DNA of 64,000 nucleotides from Myxococcales bacterium (GTDB taxonomy: Bacteria; Myxococcota_A; Bradymonadia; UBA7976; UBA1532): positions 124,001-188,000 of the forward strand of contig JACKDL010000010.1 of NCBI GenBank assembly GCA_020633555.1, in the 5' to 3' direction. Numbering within the stretch: position 1 is the first letter of the stretch; each line of letters opens with the position of its first letter. The notes under the pieces are model-generated. The model was not told the origin of the DNA and did not search any database. It saw only the letters and a program-made list of their open reading frames with translations. The position numbers were made by a program, and so were the translations under genes. Shown here piece by piece: positions 52,755 to 64,000 of the stretch.

Positions 52755-55556
52755 TCACTGGCAGACGATGCTCCTGGCCTCGCCGGCGGGGACGTAGCGC
52801 CCGTCGACGAAGCTCACGGCGAAGCCGATGCCTTCCGCGCAGTTGTCCTCCGTCCCGCGGTAGAAGAAGGCGCCGGCGCGCTCATCGGCCTGCCACCCGG
52901 CCGACATGTAATGGTCGGCGACGAGCAGATCGGCCGCGCAGCGCCGGAAGCCGAAGCGCAAGGGCAGGCCCGAGTTGCAGCGCCAGCAGCCCGCGTAGGG
53001 CGCCCAACCGGGCCGGATCTGCGGCAGCCTGAAGCTGACCCAGCCGTCGCCGTCGTGGTCGGCCACCGGGACTTCAGTGTGGTTCCACGGCTCATCGCGC
53101 GCCCAGGCGATGGCGCACATGCGGCCCTGAGCCACCAGCTCGGTCATGGGCTGGCCGTCCACCGTGGTGTAGGCCCGGGCCAGCACCTCGAGGATCCCGT
53201 TGTCGCCCGGGCGGAAGCGCATGGCACAGGCGCCGTGCTCGCAGGGCTGAGGGGCCTCGACGCAGATCCCATCGTCACATGTGCCACCGTCGCCGCAGGG
53301 GGCCCCGTCGCGGCTCTGCCAGATCAGCCCCGAGTCGGCGTTGCAGATCTGGGTGCGGCATTCGCCCACCTGGGGCGCCGCGCCGGCAAGCCAGCGGTCG
53401 CCTGACGGGCTGCACAGCTGGCACTGGCCGGCCCGCAGCGCGTACTGGCCGGATTGGCACACGGCGGCCGGCTCGACGCAGGCGCCCGCCTCGCACTGTC
53501 CGGCGTCGCCGCAGGCGCGGCCGTCGCGGTCCTCCCACACCAGGCCCAGGGCGGCGTCGCAGCGCTGCACGCGGCAACCGCCGTCGACGGGCGCGGCGCC
53601 CGCGAGCCAGGCGCTGCCGTCGGCGCGGCAGCGTTGGCACTGGCCGTCGCGTAGGGCGTAACGGTTAGGCTCGCAGACCGCCGGCTGAGGCTCGACACAG
53701 GCGCCCGCCTCGCACCGCCCGGCGTCGCCACAGGCCTGGCCGTCGTCGGCGCGCCACCTCAGCCCGGCGTCGGGCTCGCACTCGCTGTGCTCGCACTCGC
53801 GCACCTCGAGCCGTTCTCCCAGCTGCCAGGCCAGGCCATCGCCGGTGCACCGGTCACACCGATCCGCACGCTGCTCATAGGCGCCGGGCGCACAGACGGG
53901 CTGCGGCTGAGCGGCGCGGCAGCTGCCCCCCTGGCAGGTGCCGCCGGGGCAGGCCGTGCCGTCGGGCAGATCGGCCCAGCGCGGGCCCCGCTCAGGATGG
54001 CACCCCTGGGCCCGACAGGCCTGATCCATCAAGGCCACCGGGGCCGCCCAGCTGCCCCCGACACAGAGCTGACAGCCCTGCTCGCCGGCCGCGCGCCAGA
54101 CGCCCTCGTCGCAGGCAGGCTCGCGACAGGCACCGTCCACACAGCCGTGGGCGCATGGCTCTGCGCGCAGCGTCGGCTCGTCACACTCGTCGAAGTACCA
54201 AAGCTCGGCGCCCAGGCAGGCGGTGTGATCCCGCGGGCGCTCGCCGCCACACGCGCGACAGGCCCCATCTGCGCAGCCATGCCGGCACGGGAGCTGGCCG
54301 CGCAGCTCACCGCAGTCGTCGAACCACACCAGATTGTCGCCCTCGCAGCGAACCTCGGCGCGCTCGTCGGTGGGCCGACAGGCGCACGCCCCACAGTCCA
54401 AGTCGGCGAAGCACTGGCCGGTGGGATCACGGTGCATGCCACACTCGTAGCCAGGTCGCCCGCAAGCGGGCCCCTGCTGCCCCGCCGGGTAGATCCCGGG
54501 GGTCGCGGGCGGATAGCGGTCCAGGAAGGCTTGCGGCACCGGCAGCGCCGCCCCGAAGTCGAAGCCCGTCTGGGCACGGAACGCGGCCTGCGACCAAGGG
54601 CCGCACAGCGCATGGGTCTGGTCATCCTCCAGCCGATACACTGTCGCCTCGCCTGGCACACGGACAAAGGCACCATCGGCGCACACCAGCGGCGCTTCGA
54701 CCAGCCGCTCGGCGACGGCGCGGGTGACACAGGCCGTCCGCACGTCGTCCGGGCCGTCGATGAGATCGCGGCAGGCCTGGTTCAGGATGGGGTGGCGGTG
54801 GCCGCCGGCGTTCACATAGACCGCGTTGTCGCCGCCGGCGATCAAGAAGCGCGCGCCCTCGGGCAGCGGCGCGTCACTGGGGCACAGCCCGTTGTGGCAG
54901 CGCTCCGCCGCGGCACACCCCGCGCCCCGGGCCTCGGCGTGCCAGCTGAGCGGATCCACCCACTGCCCACCGTTTGCCTGCAGGTCCTCTTGGCCGCTCG
55001 CGTAGCCCTGGAAGAAGTTGCCCGGCTCGCCAAACGTGCCGAGGCGCGCCCCGAAGTGCAGGTGATCCCAGTCGGCGCCGCCCGGCCCCACATAGTTGGA
55101 GACGCGACAGACGCGCTGACCACGCGCGAGCACCGTACCCACCGGCGCGTCGCCTCGACAGTGGCCGTACAGCACCACCAGCGCCTGGACCACGTCGTCG
55201 CAGCGCTGCAGCACCACCGGGCCGGGGGAACCGTCGGCCGCACCGTAGCCACCCACGGCGCCGCTGCTGTAGACGATCGGGCCCTGGCAGGCCGCCGTGA
55301 CCACGTCGCCCTCATCGGCGCTGATGTCCACGGCCAGGTGGACGCCCCGTCCGCTGCGGATCCCGAAGCCGTTGGTGACCGTGAAGGGCGCCGCGATGGG
55401 GCAGTCGAGCGCCCCGGCGCAGACGAGGTTGGCCCCCTCGCGGGCCTGCTTCTCGAGCGGATCGGGCTCGGGCTCGGCGGCCGCGCACCCGAAGGCGAGC
55501 GCGGCGAGCGTGAGGGCTGCGAGGGGGACGATGACATGCGAGATCAGTCGGCGCAT
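52755..55556 (-). CDS. Cys-rich lipoprotein with an N-terminal M23-type peptidase domain
   Basis: 933 residues. Lipobox FGC. About 60-170 form an M23/LytM-like domain with the conserved GVHLAVDIS (HxxxD) and DHLHFG (HxH) motifs plus YGHC, so Zn-peptidase activity on peptidoglycan is plausible. The middle is very Cys-rich with tandem units (CRACGGERPRDHTACLG, CQRCRADGSAWLAGAAPVDGGCRVQRCDAALGLVWEDRDG, each about 65 residues, three to four copies). The C-terminal 150 residues are a separate globular domain. Alone on its strand between hypothetical genes. Confidence 0.82.
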   Translation of the reverse strand: MRRLISHVIVPLAALTLAALAFGCAAAEPEPDPLEKQAREGANLVCAGALDCPIAAPFTVTNGFGIRSGRGVHLAVDISADEGDVVTAACQGPIVYSSGAVGGYGAADGSPGPVVLQRCDDVVQALVVLYGHCRGDAPVGTVLARGQRVCRVSNYVGPGGADWDHLHFGARLGTFGEPGNFFQGYASGQEDLQANGGQWVDPLSWHAEARGAGCAAAERCHNGLCPSDAPLPEGARFLIAGGDNAVYVNAGGHRHPILNQACRDLIDGPDDVRTACVTRAVAERLVEAPLVCADGAFVRVPGEATVYRLEDDQTHALCGPWSQAAFRAQTGFDFGAALPVPQAFLDRYPPATPGIYPAGQQGPACGRPGYECGMHRDPTGQCFADLDCGACACRPTDERAEVRCEGDNLVWFDDCGELRGQLPCRHGCADGACRACGGERPRDHTACLGAELWYFDECDEPTLRAEPCAHGCVDGACREPACDEGVWRAAGEQGCQLCVGGSWAAPVALMDQACRAQGCHPERGPRWADLPDGTACPGGTCQGGSCRAAQPQPVCAPGAYEQRADRCDRCTGDGLAWQLGERLEVRECEHSECEPDAGLRWRADDGQACGDAGRCEAGACVEPQPAVCEPNRYALRDGQCQRCRADGSAWLAGAAPVDGGCRVQRCDAALGLVWEDRDGRACGDAGQCEAGACVEPAAVCQSGQYALRAGQCQLCSPSGDRWLAGAAPQVGECRTQICNADSGLIWQSRDGAPCGDGGTCDDGICVEAPQPCEHGACAMRFRPGDNGILEVLARAYTTVDGQPMTELVAQGRMCAIAWARDEPWNHTEVPVADHDGDGWVSFRLPQIRPGWAPYAGCWRCNSGLPLRFGFRRCAADLLVADHYMSAGWQADERAGAFFYRGTEDNCAEGIGFAVSFVDGRYVPAGEARSIVCQ

Positions 55557-55646
55557 GGCCAGGGCTCCAAGGTCGGGCTCGTCGAGGCGAGCGATGCATC
55601 GAAGGGCTCGCCGGCTTGACGCATCCCCGCAGCGCAGTCGGACATT

Positions 55647-56087
55647 TCAGCGAAAGAGGCGCGCGATGGCCTCGCCGCCCAGCAGCCCGCCGATGAAGGC
55701 CCCAGCGGCCGTACCCAGGACAGGGACCACGCTGCCGAGCGCAGCCCCCGCCGCCGCGCCGGCCAGACCCCCGCCGGTGGTGGCGGCGCTGACCCCCATC
55801 GCGCGGCCGTACTCTTGACCGGTCTGCTGGCCGCGGGCACAGCGCACCCCGCCCACGACGCCGTCGACGGCCAGGCCAGCCACCGCGCCCGGCCAGGAGC
55901 GGCGCAGGACGCTGCCGGCCGCGGCGCGGGCGCCGGCCTGCGCCCCGGCGATGGCCACCTGGCGGCCGCAGGTGTGGCCGTAGCGGGCCGCGACATGCAC
56001 GATGCCCCGCTCGGTCTGGTGGACGGCGGCGTCGTAGGCGAACTGGGCGAGCTGCTGCTGCGGGCTGTGGACGAGGGGGTGGTTCAT
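55647..56087 (-). CDS. Glycine-zipper membrane protein
   Basis: About 146 residues from the ATG at 56087, with GGAGG four bases upstream. Hydrophilic helical N terminus, then two Gly/Ala zipper stretches: GRQVAIAGAQAGARAAAGS and TTGGGLAGAAAGAALGSVVPVLGTAAGAFIGGLLGGEAIARLF. Such tails form helical hairpins in membranes and can be pore-like. It precedes the M23 lipoprotein on the same strand. Function unknown. Confidence 0.7.
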   Translation of the reverse strand: MNHPLVHSPQQQLAQFAYDAAVHQTERGIVHVAARYGHTCGRQVAIAGAQAGARAAAGSVLRRSWPGAVAGLAVDGVVGGVRCARGQQTGQEYGRAMGVSAATTGGGLAGAAAGAALGSVVPVLGTAAGAFIGGLLGGEAIARLFR

Positions 56088-56259
56088 GGGGACCTCCAGT
56101 GGATTGACTGGAGGCAGAACTGACAGACGGTCCACGAACGGACAGTCGGACGGTCGATCCGATCTGGTTTTCGCTCAAGCCGGGACCGACGGGTTGCGAC
56201 CCACGCTCGATCCGTGAGCGCCAGAGCCGCGCTTAGGGGGCTACCTCATGTGGTTCGGC

Positions 56260-57339
56260 TCAGGCCAGCCCGAGGCCCCGTCTCACCGCAGCCACGTATT
56301 CGGTGGTCGATGCGCCCACCAAGGTCACGTTGCGCCCGACGAGGTCCCGGAGCGGCCCGGGAGCCTCGGCGCCCCAGGCGGGGTGGAAGAAGATCACCTG
56401 GGTCGAGGAGCCCGCGAAGAACCGCTCGGCCTTCCGCGCCCGCTTCAGGATATCTGCACCGGCACCTGCCTTGGCGCCGCGCGCCTTCGCCTCGACCACC
56501 ACGACTCGAGCACCCCGAACGAGCACCAGATCCGCCTCGTCGCTGGCTGCGTCCGCCCCCATGATGCTGAGATTGCAGGCTGCGCTGACCTCGGAGGCCT
56601 GCGGTCCACAGCCCTCGGCGGCCAGCGCCACGGCCAACTCCTCCAGCCACCCGTGGTGACTGAAGTACCCCCTCACCTCGCTGACCAGCCGGTTGCCGTC
56701 GAGGCGCAGCCCACTGGGCAGAGGGAGCGGCAGCCGCGCCGGAGCCGCCACGCTGTTCTTCTTCTGGTTGGGAGAGACGTCCCCACCGGACGCAAGCACA
56801 GCGCGCAGGCGATCGCCAACCAATGCGCGCTGCCGATACCCCTCGGGGATGGCGTCAAGCGCCCCCTCCCAGGCAGCCCCGGAGACCTCAGCCCCATGCC
56901 AGGCAAGGTAGTCCTCCGGATTCAACGGTGCCGTCGGCTCCAGCAGGTCGCCCATGCGGGCGTCGTACAGGGCACCACCAGGCCCAAGGTAGACCCCCAT
57001 GAGGCGATGGTGAAGGGCAGCCACCAGGCCCTGCCAGGCGCCGATGGCCAGCGTCTTCAGCCCACCGGTGATGTCGAGGATCACCTGCTCGTCAGGCTGG
57101 GGGTCGACGTCGGTCAGGATGGTGTCCACCACCGCCTGCAGCCCGTTGTGGTCGTGCCAGACCACAAGCTGGCAGGGCACCCCCACCTGGTCCTTCAAGA
57201 CCAACCCGACACCCTCGGTTTGGGGGGTGCACAGCAGCACCACCCGTTGGATATCCAGGATGCGCGCACACACCAGGATGCTGGTTGGATAGTGGCCGAC
57301 GATGCCGACCAGGACCTGCTTCGGGGTAGAGTCTTGCAC
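56260..57339 (-). CDS. Card1/Can2-like CRISPR ancillary nuclease (CARF + PD-(D/E)XK)
   Basis: About 359 residues from a GTG with AAGGAG upstream. The N-terminal CARF-like domain starts VLVGIVGHYPTSILVC and has the conserved ILDITGGLKTLAIGA (87-101), the nucleotide-binding segment of DUF1887/CARF proteins. The C-terminal nuclease has GWLEELAVAL (230-239), EADLVLVRG (268-276) and VVVVEAKAR (279-287) with the catalytic E283xK285 pair. This layout matches Card1/Can2, which cut nucleic acid when type III complexes make cyclic oligoadenylate. It lies between the array and cmr6, with an IS630 insertion just upstream of its start. Confidence 0.9.
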   Translation of the reverse strand: MQDSTPKQVLVGIVGHYPTSILVCARILDIQRVVLLCTPQTEGVGLVLKDQVGVPCQLVVWHDHNGLQAVVDTILTDVDPQPDEQVILDITGGLKTLAIGAWQGLVAALHHRLMGVYLGPGGALYDARMGDLLEPTAPLNPEDYLAWHGAEVSGAAWEGALDAIPEGYRQRALVGDRLRAVLASGGDVSPNQKKNSVAAPARLPLPLPSGLRLDGNRLVSEVRGYFSHHGWLEELAVALAAEGCGPQASEVSAACNLSIMGADAASDEADLVLVRGARVVVVEAKARGAKAGAGADILKRARKAERFFAGSSTQVIFFHPAWGAEAPGPLRDLVGRNVTLVGASTTEYVAAVRRGLGLA

Positions 57340-57399
57340 GGGCGCTCCTTCGGGGTGGCGTCGATCACCCGGGGGCGATTGTGCCTGAAGCGGTTGCTG

Positions 57400-58461
57400 A
57401 CAGGGTTTTCCGGTCAGGTCGATCGGAGCGCTTGAGTCGGTCGGGCCGGCATGATCCCATCGTGCCCAGACGTGCTGCGGGGTGAAGAAGTCGATGCCAG
57501 GGCCACTGTCTACAGACCTACGAAAGCGGGTCGTCGCCGCCATCAAGAACGGGATGTCCTGGAGGGACGCCGCGAGGATCTTCAAGGTCTCCGAAGCCAG
57601 CATCGGGCGCTGGCTGCGGATGGACCGAGCTCGTGGCTCCGTCGAGCCGGAGCCGATGGGCGGCCCCAACAACGTCGTGATGAACGACGAGCTGCTCGAG
57701 GTTCTCGAGCGACTGGTGGCGGAGCGTCCCGACCGGACGTTGGCTGAGCTGATCGACGCGCTGGAGGCGGAGACGGGCGTTCGAGTCGGGCTGGCGACAG
57801 TAGTTCGTGGGCTGACGAAGCTCGGGATGACGCGGAAGAAGAAGTCCCTCGTTCCGACCGAGCGCGATTCGGAGCGTGTTCGTCTGCTCCGAGAGCGGTT
57901 CATCGGACAGCTGCCTGCGTTCCCTACCGAGCGCCTCGTCTTCATCGACGAGACGGGCACCCGGTTGGACATGACCCGGACGCACGGCCGGGCTCTCCGT
58001 GGTGAGCCGGTCCACGACCGGATTCCGAGGAACCGGGGAGAGAACGTCACCGTGATCGCCAGCATGTCCATCGGGGGCATCGAAGCCGTGATGACCGTCG
58101 ATGGCGGGACAACCACCGAGGTCTTCCTCGCCTTCATCGAGCAGGTCCTGGCCCCCACCTTGTCACCAGGCGACATCGTGGTCCTGGACAACGTCGGCGC
58201 GCACCGCGCCAAGCAGGTACGCGAGGCCCTCGAGAAGCTCGACATCAGGCTGAGGTACCTTCCGCCCTACTCGCCCGACCTCAACCCCATCGAAATGTGC
58301 TTCTCGAAGTTGAAGACCTACCTGCGCGCCGCCAAGGCGCGCTGCCGGTCCACCCTCGACGACGCCATCGCCAGTGCCATCGACACCATCACACCGATGG
58401 ATTGCGGCGGTTGGTTCAGCGCATCTGGCTACTCGATCTCAACCTGACTGGAAAGCCCTGT
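57400..58461 (+). mobile_element. Complete IS630-family insertion sequence, 1062 bp
   Basis: Terminal inverted repeats of 23 bases match at 20 positions (left 57400-57422, right 58439-58461; both begin ACAGGG). The left copy repeats at 49720. The transposase stop codon lies inside the right repeat. No TA duplication is obvious at the ends as drawn. It sits 60 bases upstream of the Card1/Can2-like gene. Confidence 0.88.
57482..58447 (+). CDS. IS630 family transposase
   Basis: About 321 residues. An N-terminal HTH (SWRDAARIFKVSEASIGRWLR) leads to the DDE catalytic triad: FIDETGT (D156), VVLDNVGAH (D236) and YSPDLNPIEMCFSKLK (E271). The open frame is intact with no frameshift, so the element may be active. 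The GTG at 57482 or the ATG twelve bases later could be the start. It is the only gene in the element. Confidence 0.92.
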   Translation: MKKSMPGPLSTDLRKRVVAAIKNGMSWRDAARIFKVSEASIGRWLRMDRARGSVEPEPMGGPNNVVMNDELLEVLERLVAERPDRTLAELIDALEAETGVRVGLATVVRGLTKLGMTRKKKSLVPTERDSERVRLLRERFIGQLPAFPTERLVFIDETGTRLDMTRTHGRALRGEPVHDRIPRNRGENVTVIASMSIGGIEAVMTVDGGTTTEVFLAFIEQVLAPTLSPGDIVVLDNVGAHRAKQVREALEKLDIRLRYLPPYSPDLNPIEMCFSKLKTYLRAAKARCRSTLDDAIASAIDTITPMDCGGWFSASGYSIST

Positions 58462-58773
58462 GACTCAAGCTCTGCAGGCTCCACGACGTCGAGGTCCCCC
58501 CGCCCGCCTTGCACGCTGCGGAGCTGCCACTGGTTGAGCAGGGAGGCGAGAAGCGGAAGGTGGGGCGACCTCAGGGCTGCCGCCGTCCCACGCTTTCCAC
58601 GGCAGGTGTCCTCGCTGTGGCCGTGGGCAACACTCCTGCTGGGTGACATCAGCGACGGCCGGGGGGTGACCGCGGCCAACGAGGGCTGGTTGCCGACGCA
58701 CCGACTGGCTGTCCCCTGCTTCGGCTGCAAAGGCAGCAGCCAGCGACGCGGCCCTTGTGGGCCAGGCAAGCAA
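58462..58773. other. Intergenic region, no gene seen
   Basis: 312 bases between the IS630 right end and the MopE-type lipoprotein. No reading frame looks natural and no repeats were noted. Confidence 0.5.
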
Positions 58774-61683
<2,910 letters not shown>

Positions 61684-61793
61684 GGAGACCTCCAGGGCTG
61701 CGTCTTGGGTTGTGACCGCAAGACGCGCCGGGGGCCAGCGTTCGGACGTTCAGGTGTTTTCAGTTGTAGGCAGAGGTTGGTAGGAGCACGCCT

Positions 61794-61872
61794 ATGCCTG
61801 CCGACTTCGTCACGCCAAGGCGTCTACGTCACCGATTGAGAGCGGCCGGATGAAGATCGGATTGCCACCCGG
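61794..61872. repeat. Perfect direct repeat, copy 1 (79 bp)
   Basis: Identical to 61878-61956, with only five bases between. Copy 2 contains the last 62 bases of the HEPN-type gene, so copy 1 is a duplicated 3' end lying downstream of it. Confidence 0.95.
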
Positions 61873-61877
61873 CGCCC

Positions 61878-61956
61878 ATGCCTGCCGACTTCGTCACGCC
61901 AAGGCGTCTACGTCACCGATTGAGAGCGGCCGGATGAAGATCGGATTGCCACCCGG
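61878..61956. repeat. Perfect direct repeat, copy 2 (79 bp)
   Basis: Covers the 3' end and stop of the HEPN-type gene. Zero differences from copy 1 imply a recent duplication. Confidence 0.95.
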
Positions 61957-62901
61957 GAGGATCCAGTGAGTCGTCCCAAGCTCATATAGTCCAGGCGTCG
62001 CGACGAGACGATGCTCGTGTCCCAATTCGTCTTCGACAACATACTCGAGCGTGAACCAATCACCCTCATCGCGCACACCATGCTGGCGAATCCACACCGG
62101 AAATGGGCCAAAGTCGTACGCCCGCAAGTACGCCAGGATGATCTGCAGGAACTCCAGCGCCTTCCCTCGCTCCTCGTCGTTCGACAAAGTCTCCGGCCGG
62201 TAGTGAGCGAAGTCGTTGCGGATCTTGGTCGGCCAATTGCGGCGCGGGAGCTTCGCCAGATTCCCCAGGAATTCCATGCCCAGGGAATCCTTGACCTCCA
62301 GCAACTGCTTCTGAGCTTGGCCAAACAGGCAGCACTGGGCGCCCAACGAATGCAAGTTGGGCAAAGGCTCACTCTGCCGGGGATTGAGCCGTCGGTAGAG
62401 ATCCTCTGGCGTTTCCTCACCAACAACCCTGGCGATGAACATGAGTTGCCTGCGCAAGTAGCCTTCCAAGGCCCTACCGGTCTCAATGACCTCGGTAGCG
62501 GCGCGGCCGGGCAGTCGCTGTTTCAGCTTCGATACGGCCCGCTCAACGTCACGCATCAACTGGTACCGACCCGCAAGCTTGGGGCGGCGCGAGACGCCGA
62601 AGTACTCGAGAAGTCGCGCCGTGCAGGCAGAACTCTCGACGCTCAGGCCGAGTTCGCGACACCACTGGGCCTTTTGCCCGGTGGTGAAGTGCTCCAATGC
62701 CTTGATCGGCCCCTTCTGGACGAGAACTTCAAGCACCCGGTAGTCATCATTGCCGCGTGCCCCGTCAGGCGCTTCACTCAGGCAGAGCTGACGCTCCTCA
62801 TCGGGGAGCCGGTCGCGAATCGCCTCGAAAATGTCCCTGTACTTGTTGCCGGTTGCTTCACTGTGACGCCAATGCGTTGGCGGATCTGTCTTCCTATTCA
62901 T
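61894..62901 (-). CDS. HEPN-motif protein, candidate CRISPR or defence accessory RNase
   Basis: About 335 residues from an ATG with GAGGG upstream. The helical middle ends in WPTKIRNDFAHYRPETL, where R228NDFAH233 fits the RxxxxH signature of HEPN ribonucleases and is set in the usual RNxxxH context. The last 90 residues are beta-rich (VWIRQHGVRDEGDWFTLEYVVEDELGHEH). It lies between a CARF nuclease and cmr6 in locally less GC-rich DNA. I know no exact family. Antitoxin or CARF partner was not found next to it. Confidence 0.65.
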   Translation of the reverse strand: MNRKTDPPTHWRHSEATGNKYRDIFEAIRDRLPDEERQLCLSEAPDGARGNDDYRVLEVLVQKGPIKALEHFTTGQKAQWCRELGLSVESSACTARLLEYFGVSRRPKLAGRYQLMRDVERAVSKLKQRLPGRAATEVIETGRALEGYLRRQLMFIARVVGEETPEDLYRRLNPRQSEPLPNLHSLGAQCCLFGQAQKQLLEVKDSLGMEFLGNLAKLPRRNWPTKIRNDFAHYRPETLSNDEERGKALEFLQIILAYLRAYDFGPFPVWIRQHGVRDEGDWFTLEYVVEDELGHEHRLVATPGLYELGTTHWILPGGNPIFIRPLSIGDVDALA

Positions 62902-63253
62902 CTTCAGCCCTCGCCTAGCCTGCGTACCCTCCGAAGGCTTTGGCTCAGGCCAAGCCTCCGACAGGGTAGGTTGGAGCGATTGCCGCAGGTAGGCTATTCC
63001 ACAGGAAACAGCCTGCAACGCGAGATCACGCGCACCAATCCCACGGCAATCGCAGATGCATCTTCCGGCTATTGCGAAGGCGTCGAGATCAACTCGCCAG
63101 CACAACAGCCCTCATCGGGTTAGCTACGGCAACCCTGCTGAGGGCTGCTTCCTGTGCTTGCGAAGATCTACAAGACGGCCTCCAAGGGCTTAATCTACAG
63201 TCCGAGTAGAGCGGCGGTTGAACGACGTGGCAAGGCTTTTTTTGGAGTAGTGC
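62902..63253. other. Intergenic region between cmr6 and HEPN gene
   Basis: 352 bases with lower GC than the flanking DNA. A run of seven T on the plus strand lies at 63236-63242 near the cmr6 stop. No second CRISPR repeat and no convincing ORF was seen. Confidence 0.5.
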
Positions 63254-64000
63254 CTATTTGCGCTTCTTCTTGCCCTTCTCCTTGAGCTTCTTGCGCAGCG
63301 CCTTCAGCACCGAGGACTCCCAACCTTCGGCCTTGGCGCGTTCCTCCAACGCCACCAGGTCCAGGTAGTTGCCCGTCGACTCCACCAGGGCCATCCGCCC
63401 GGCCAGGTGGTCGACGCCCTGTTCTTCTTCCTCGGGCAGCTCGACCCCGGCGGACGCGATGAGGTCCTTGACCCAGGTCTGGTCCCGCCGCTTCCCGAGC
63501 CAGGCAAGAGTCAGCTGCTCCACAAGGACCGCTGCCAAAGCCGCGCGCTCCTCGTCGGCCACACGGCTGAGCAGCCGGGGCACCTCGCTGCCGGCGTTGC
63601 CGCCGTCGACCTGTCGGGCGCGATCGCGCAGCACCTGGGCTCGGGCCTCTGCCTCGGCGATCCGCTGGGCCTCCTGCTCGGCCTTGCTGACGTAGTCGAG
63701 CTCCAGGCGGCCGTAGCCGGCGTTCGTCTTGGCGCCCACGCCGAGCTGATCGAGCCCCAGCTTCAGCAGCTGCATCGCGGCCTCGGCCCAGGCCGGATCG
63801 GCGGCTTCGACCACGATGACGTACGTGCCGCTGGCGGACATGAACGGCACGGGCGTCGGGCTGTCGGTGTCGGCCGGAGGGCTGGGGTTGGCGTCCTGGT
63901 AGTAGTTCGGATGATGGACGGTCATCACGTCCAGGTGCAGCGGGACCGTGGTAGCGCCGGCCGGATCCCACCAGGCGTCATGGAAGTGGACCAGCCCCTG
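63254..64000 (-). CDS. cmr6: Cmr6 (type III-B RAMP subunit), 5' end beyond window
   Basis: About 248 residues remain; the open frame continues to the window edge (QGLVHFHDAWWDP... reads through 64000). The C-terminal RAMP core has LDVMTVHHPNYYQ, DTDSPTPVPF and GLDQLGVGAKTNAGYGRLEL, the Cmr6 signature with its Gly-rich loop. It forms the type III-B effector backbone that binds crRNA. After the core comes an unusual charged C-terminal extension of about 130 residues ending KKLKEKGKKKRK. The remaining cmr genes should lie just outside on the right. Confidence 0.93.
   Translation of the reverse strand, partial: QGLVHFHDAWWDPAGATTVPLHLDVMTVHHPNYYQDANPSPPADTDSPTPVPFMSASGTYVIVVEAADPAWAEAAMQLLKLGLDQLGVGAKTNAGYGRLELDYVSKAEQEAQRIAEAEARAQVLRDRARQVDGGNAGSEVPRLLSRVADEERAALAAVLVEQLTLAWLGKRRDQTWVKDLIASAGVELPEEEEQGVDHLAGRMALVESTGNYLDLVALEERAKAEGWESSVLKALRKKLKEKGKKKRK

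Noticed and set aside
62902..63105. Longer start for the HEPN-type protein
   Set aside because: The extra 68 residues look non-coding, and the ATG at 62901 has a proper ribosome site.

Overview
The window is GC-rich bacterial chromosome with dense, often overlapping genes. Several features point to Myxococcota or a related former delta-proteobacterial lineage: large lipoproteins with Asp/Pro- or Gly-rich linkers and MopE-type CDGxDNDCDG repeats, a DUF1592/DUF1552 gene pair, sigma-54 activators, a RegB/RegA pair and MopE/FecR surface genes. This assignment is inference, since no rRNA or marker gene is present.

Layout. 1-13600: two sulfatase-fold membrane enzymes, a sugar-lactone-type FAD oxidase, a GNAT acetyltransferase, a membrane MutS-like ATPase, NAD kinase, a PHP-like protein, and a GT39-type glycosyltransferase with a small anchored partner. 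13698-20965: heme-motif exported proteins (a CxxCH lipoprotein, a CxxCH/beta-barrel protein, a lectin-fold lipoprotein) convergent with DUF1592 (carrying a C-terminal CBM2-like domain) and DUF1552. 21445-22536: a RAYT/IS200-like Y1 transposase. 22823-28360: diheme cytochrome, PQQ-dehydrogenase-like lipoprotein, RegB/RegA redox two-component pair, and a YtkA-like lipoprotein plus an outer-membrane protein downstream of a perfect RegA/PrrA-type palindrome. 28388-38034: a five-gene overlapping operon (sigma-54 response regulator, kinase, TPR/barrel protein, FecR protein, MopE/fibrinogen-like lipoprotein), divergent from a small six-cysteine secreted protein that has a near-consensus sigma-54 promoter and a candidate enhancer palindrome. 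38233-40392: AraC regulator and MscS channel.

40396-49663 is the most unusual ordinary-gene block: three translationally coupled ClpA-type double AAA+ ATPases with related non-Clp N-terminal domains. All three lack the Walker B glutamate in the first AAA module. The first is fused to a release-factor-2-like domain that has lost GGQ, and the second ends in a possible decayed version of it.

49720-64000 is an accessory island around a dispersed type III-B CRISPR system. It holds a CRISPR array (four repeats) with an AT-rich leader, a Card1/Can2-like CARF nuclease, an intact IS630 element plus a solo IS630 left end, a HEPN-motif protein whose 3' end is perfectly duplicated, and the C-terminal part of Cmr6 running off the right edge. 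Lipoproteins (an M23-domain protein, a MopE/TSP1-like protein, an AIM24-like protein) and glycine-zipper proteins are interspersed.
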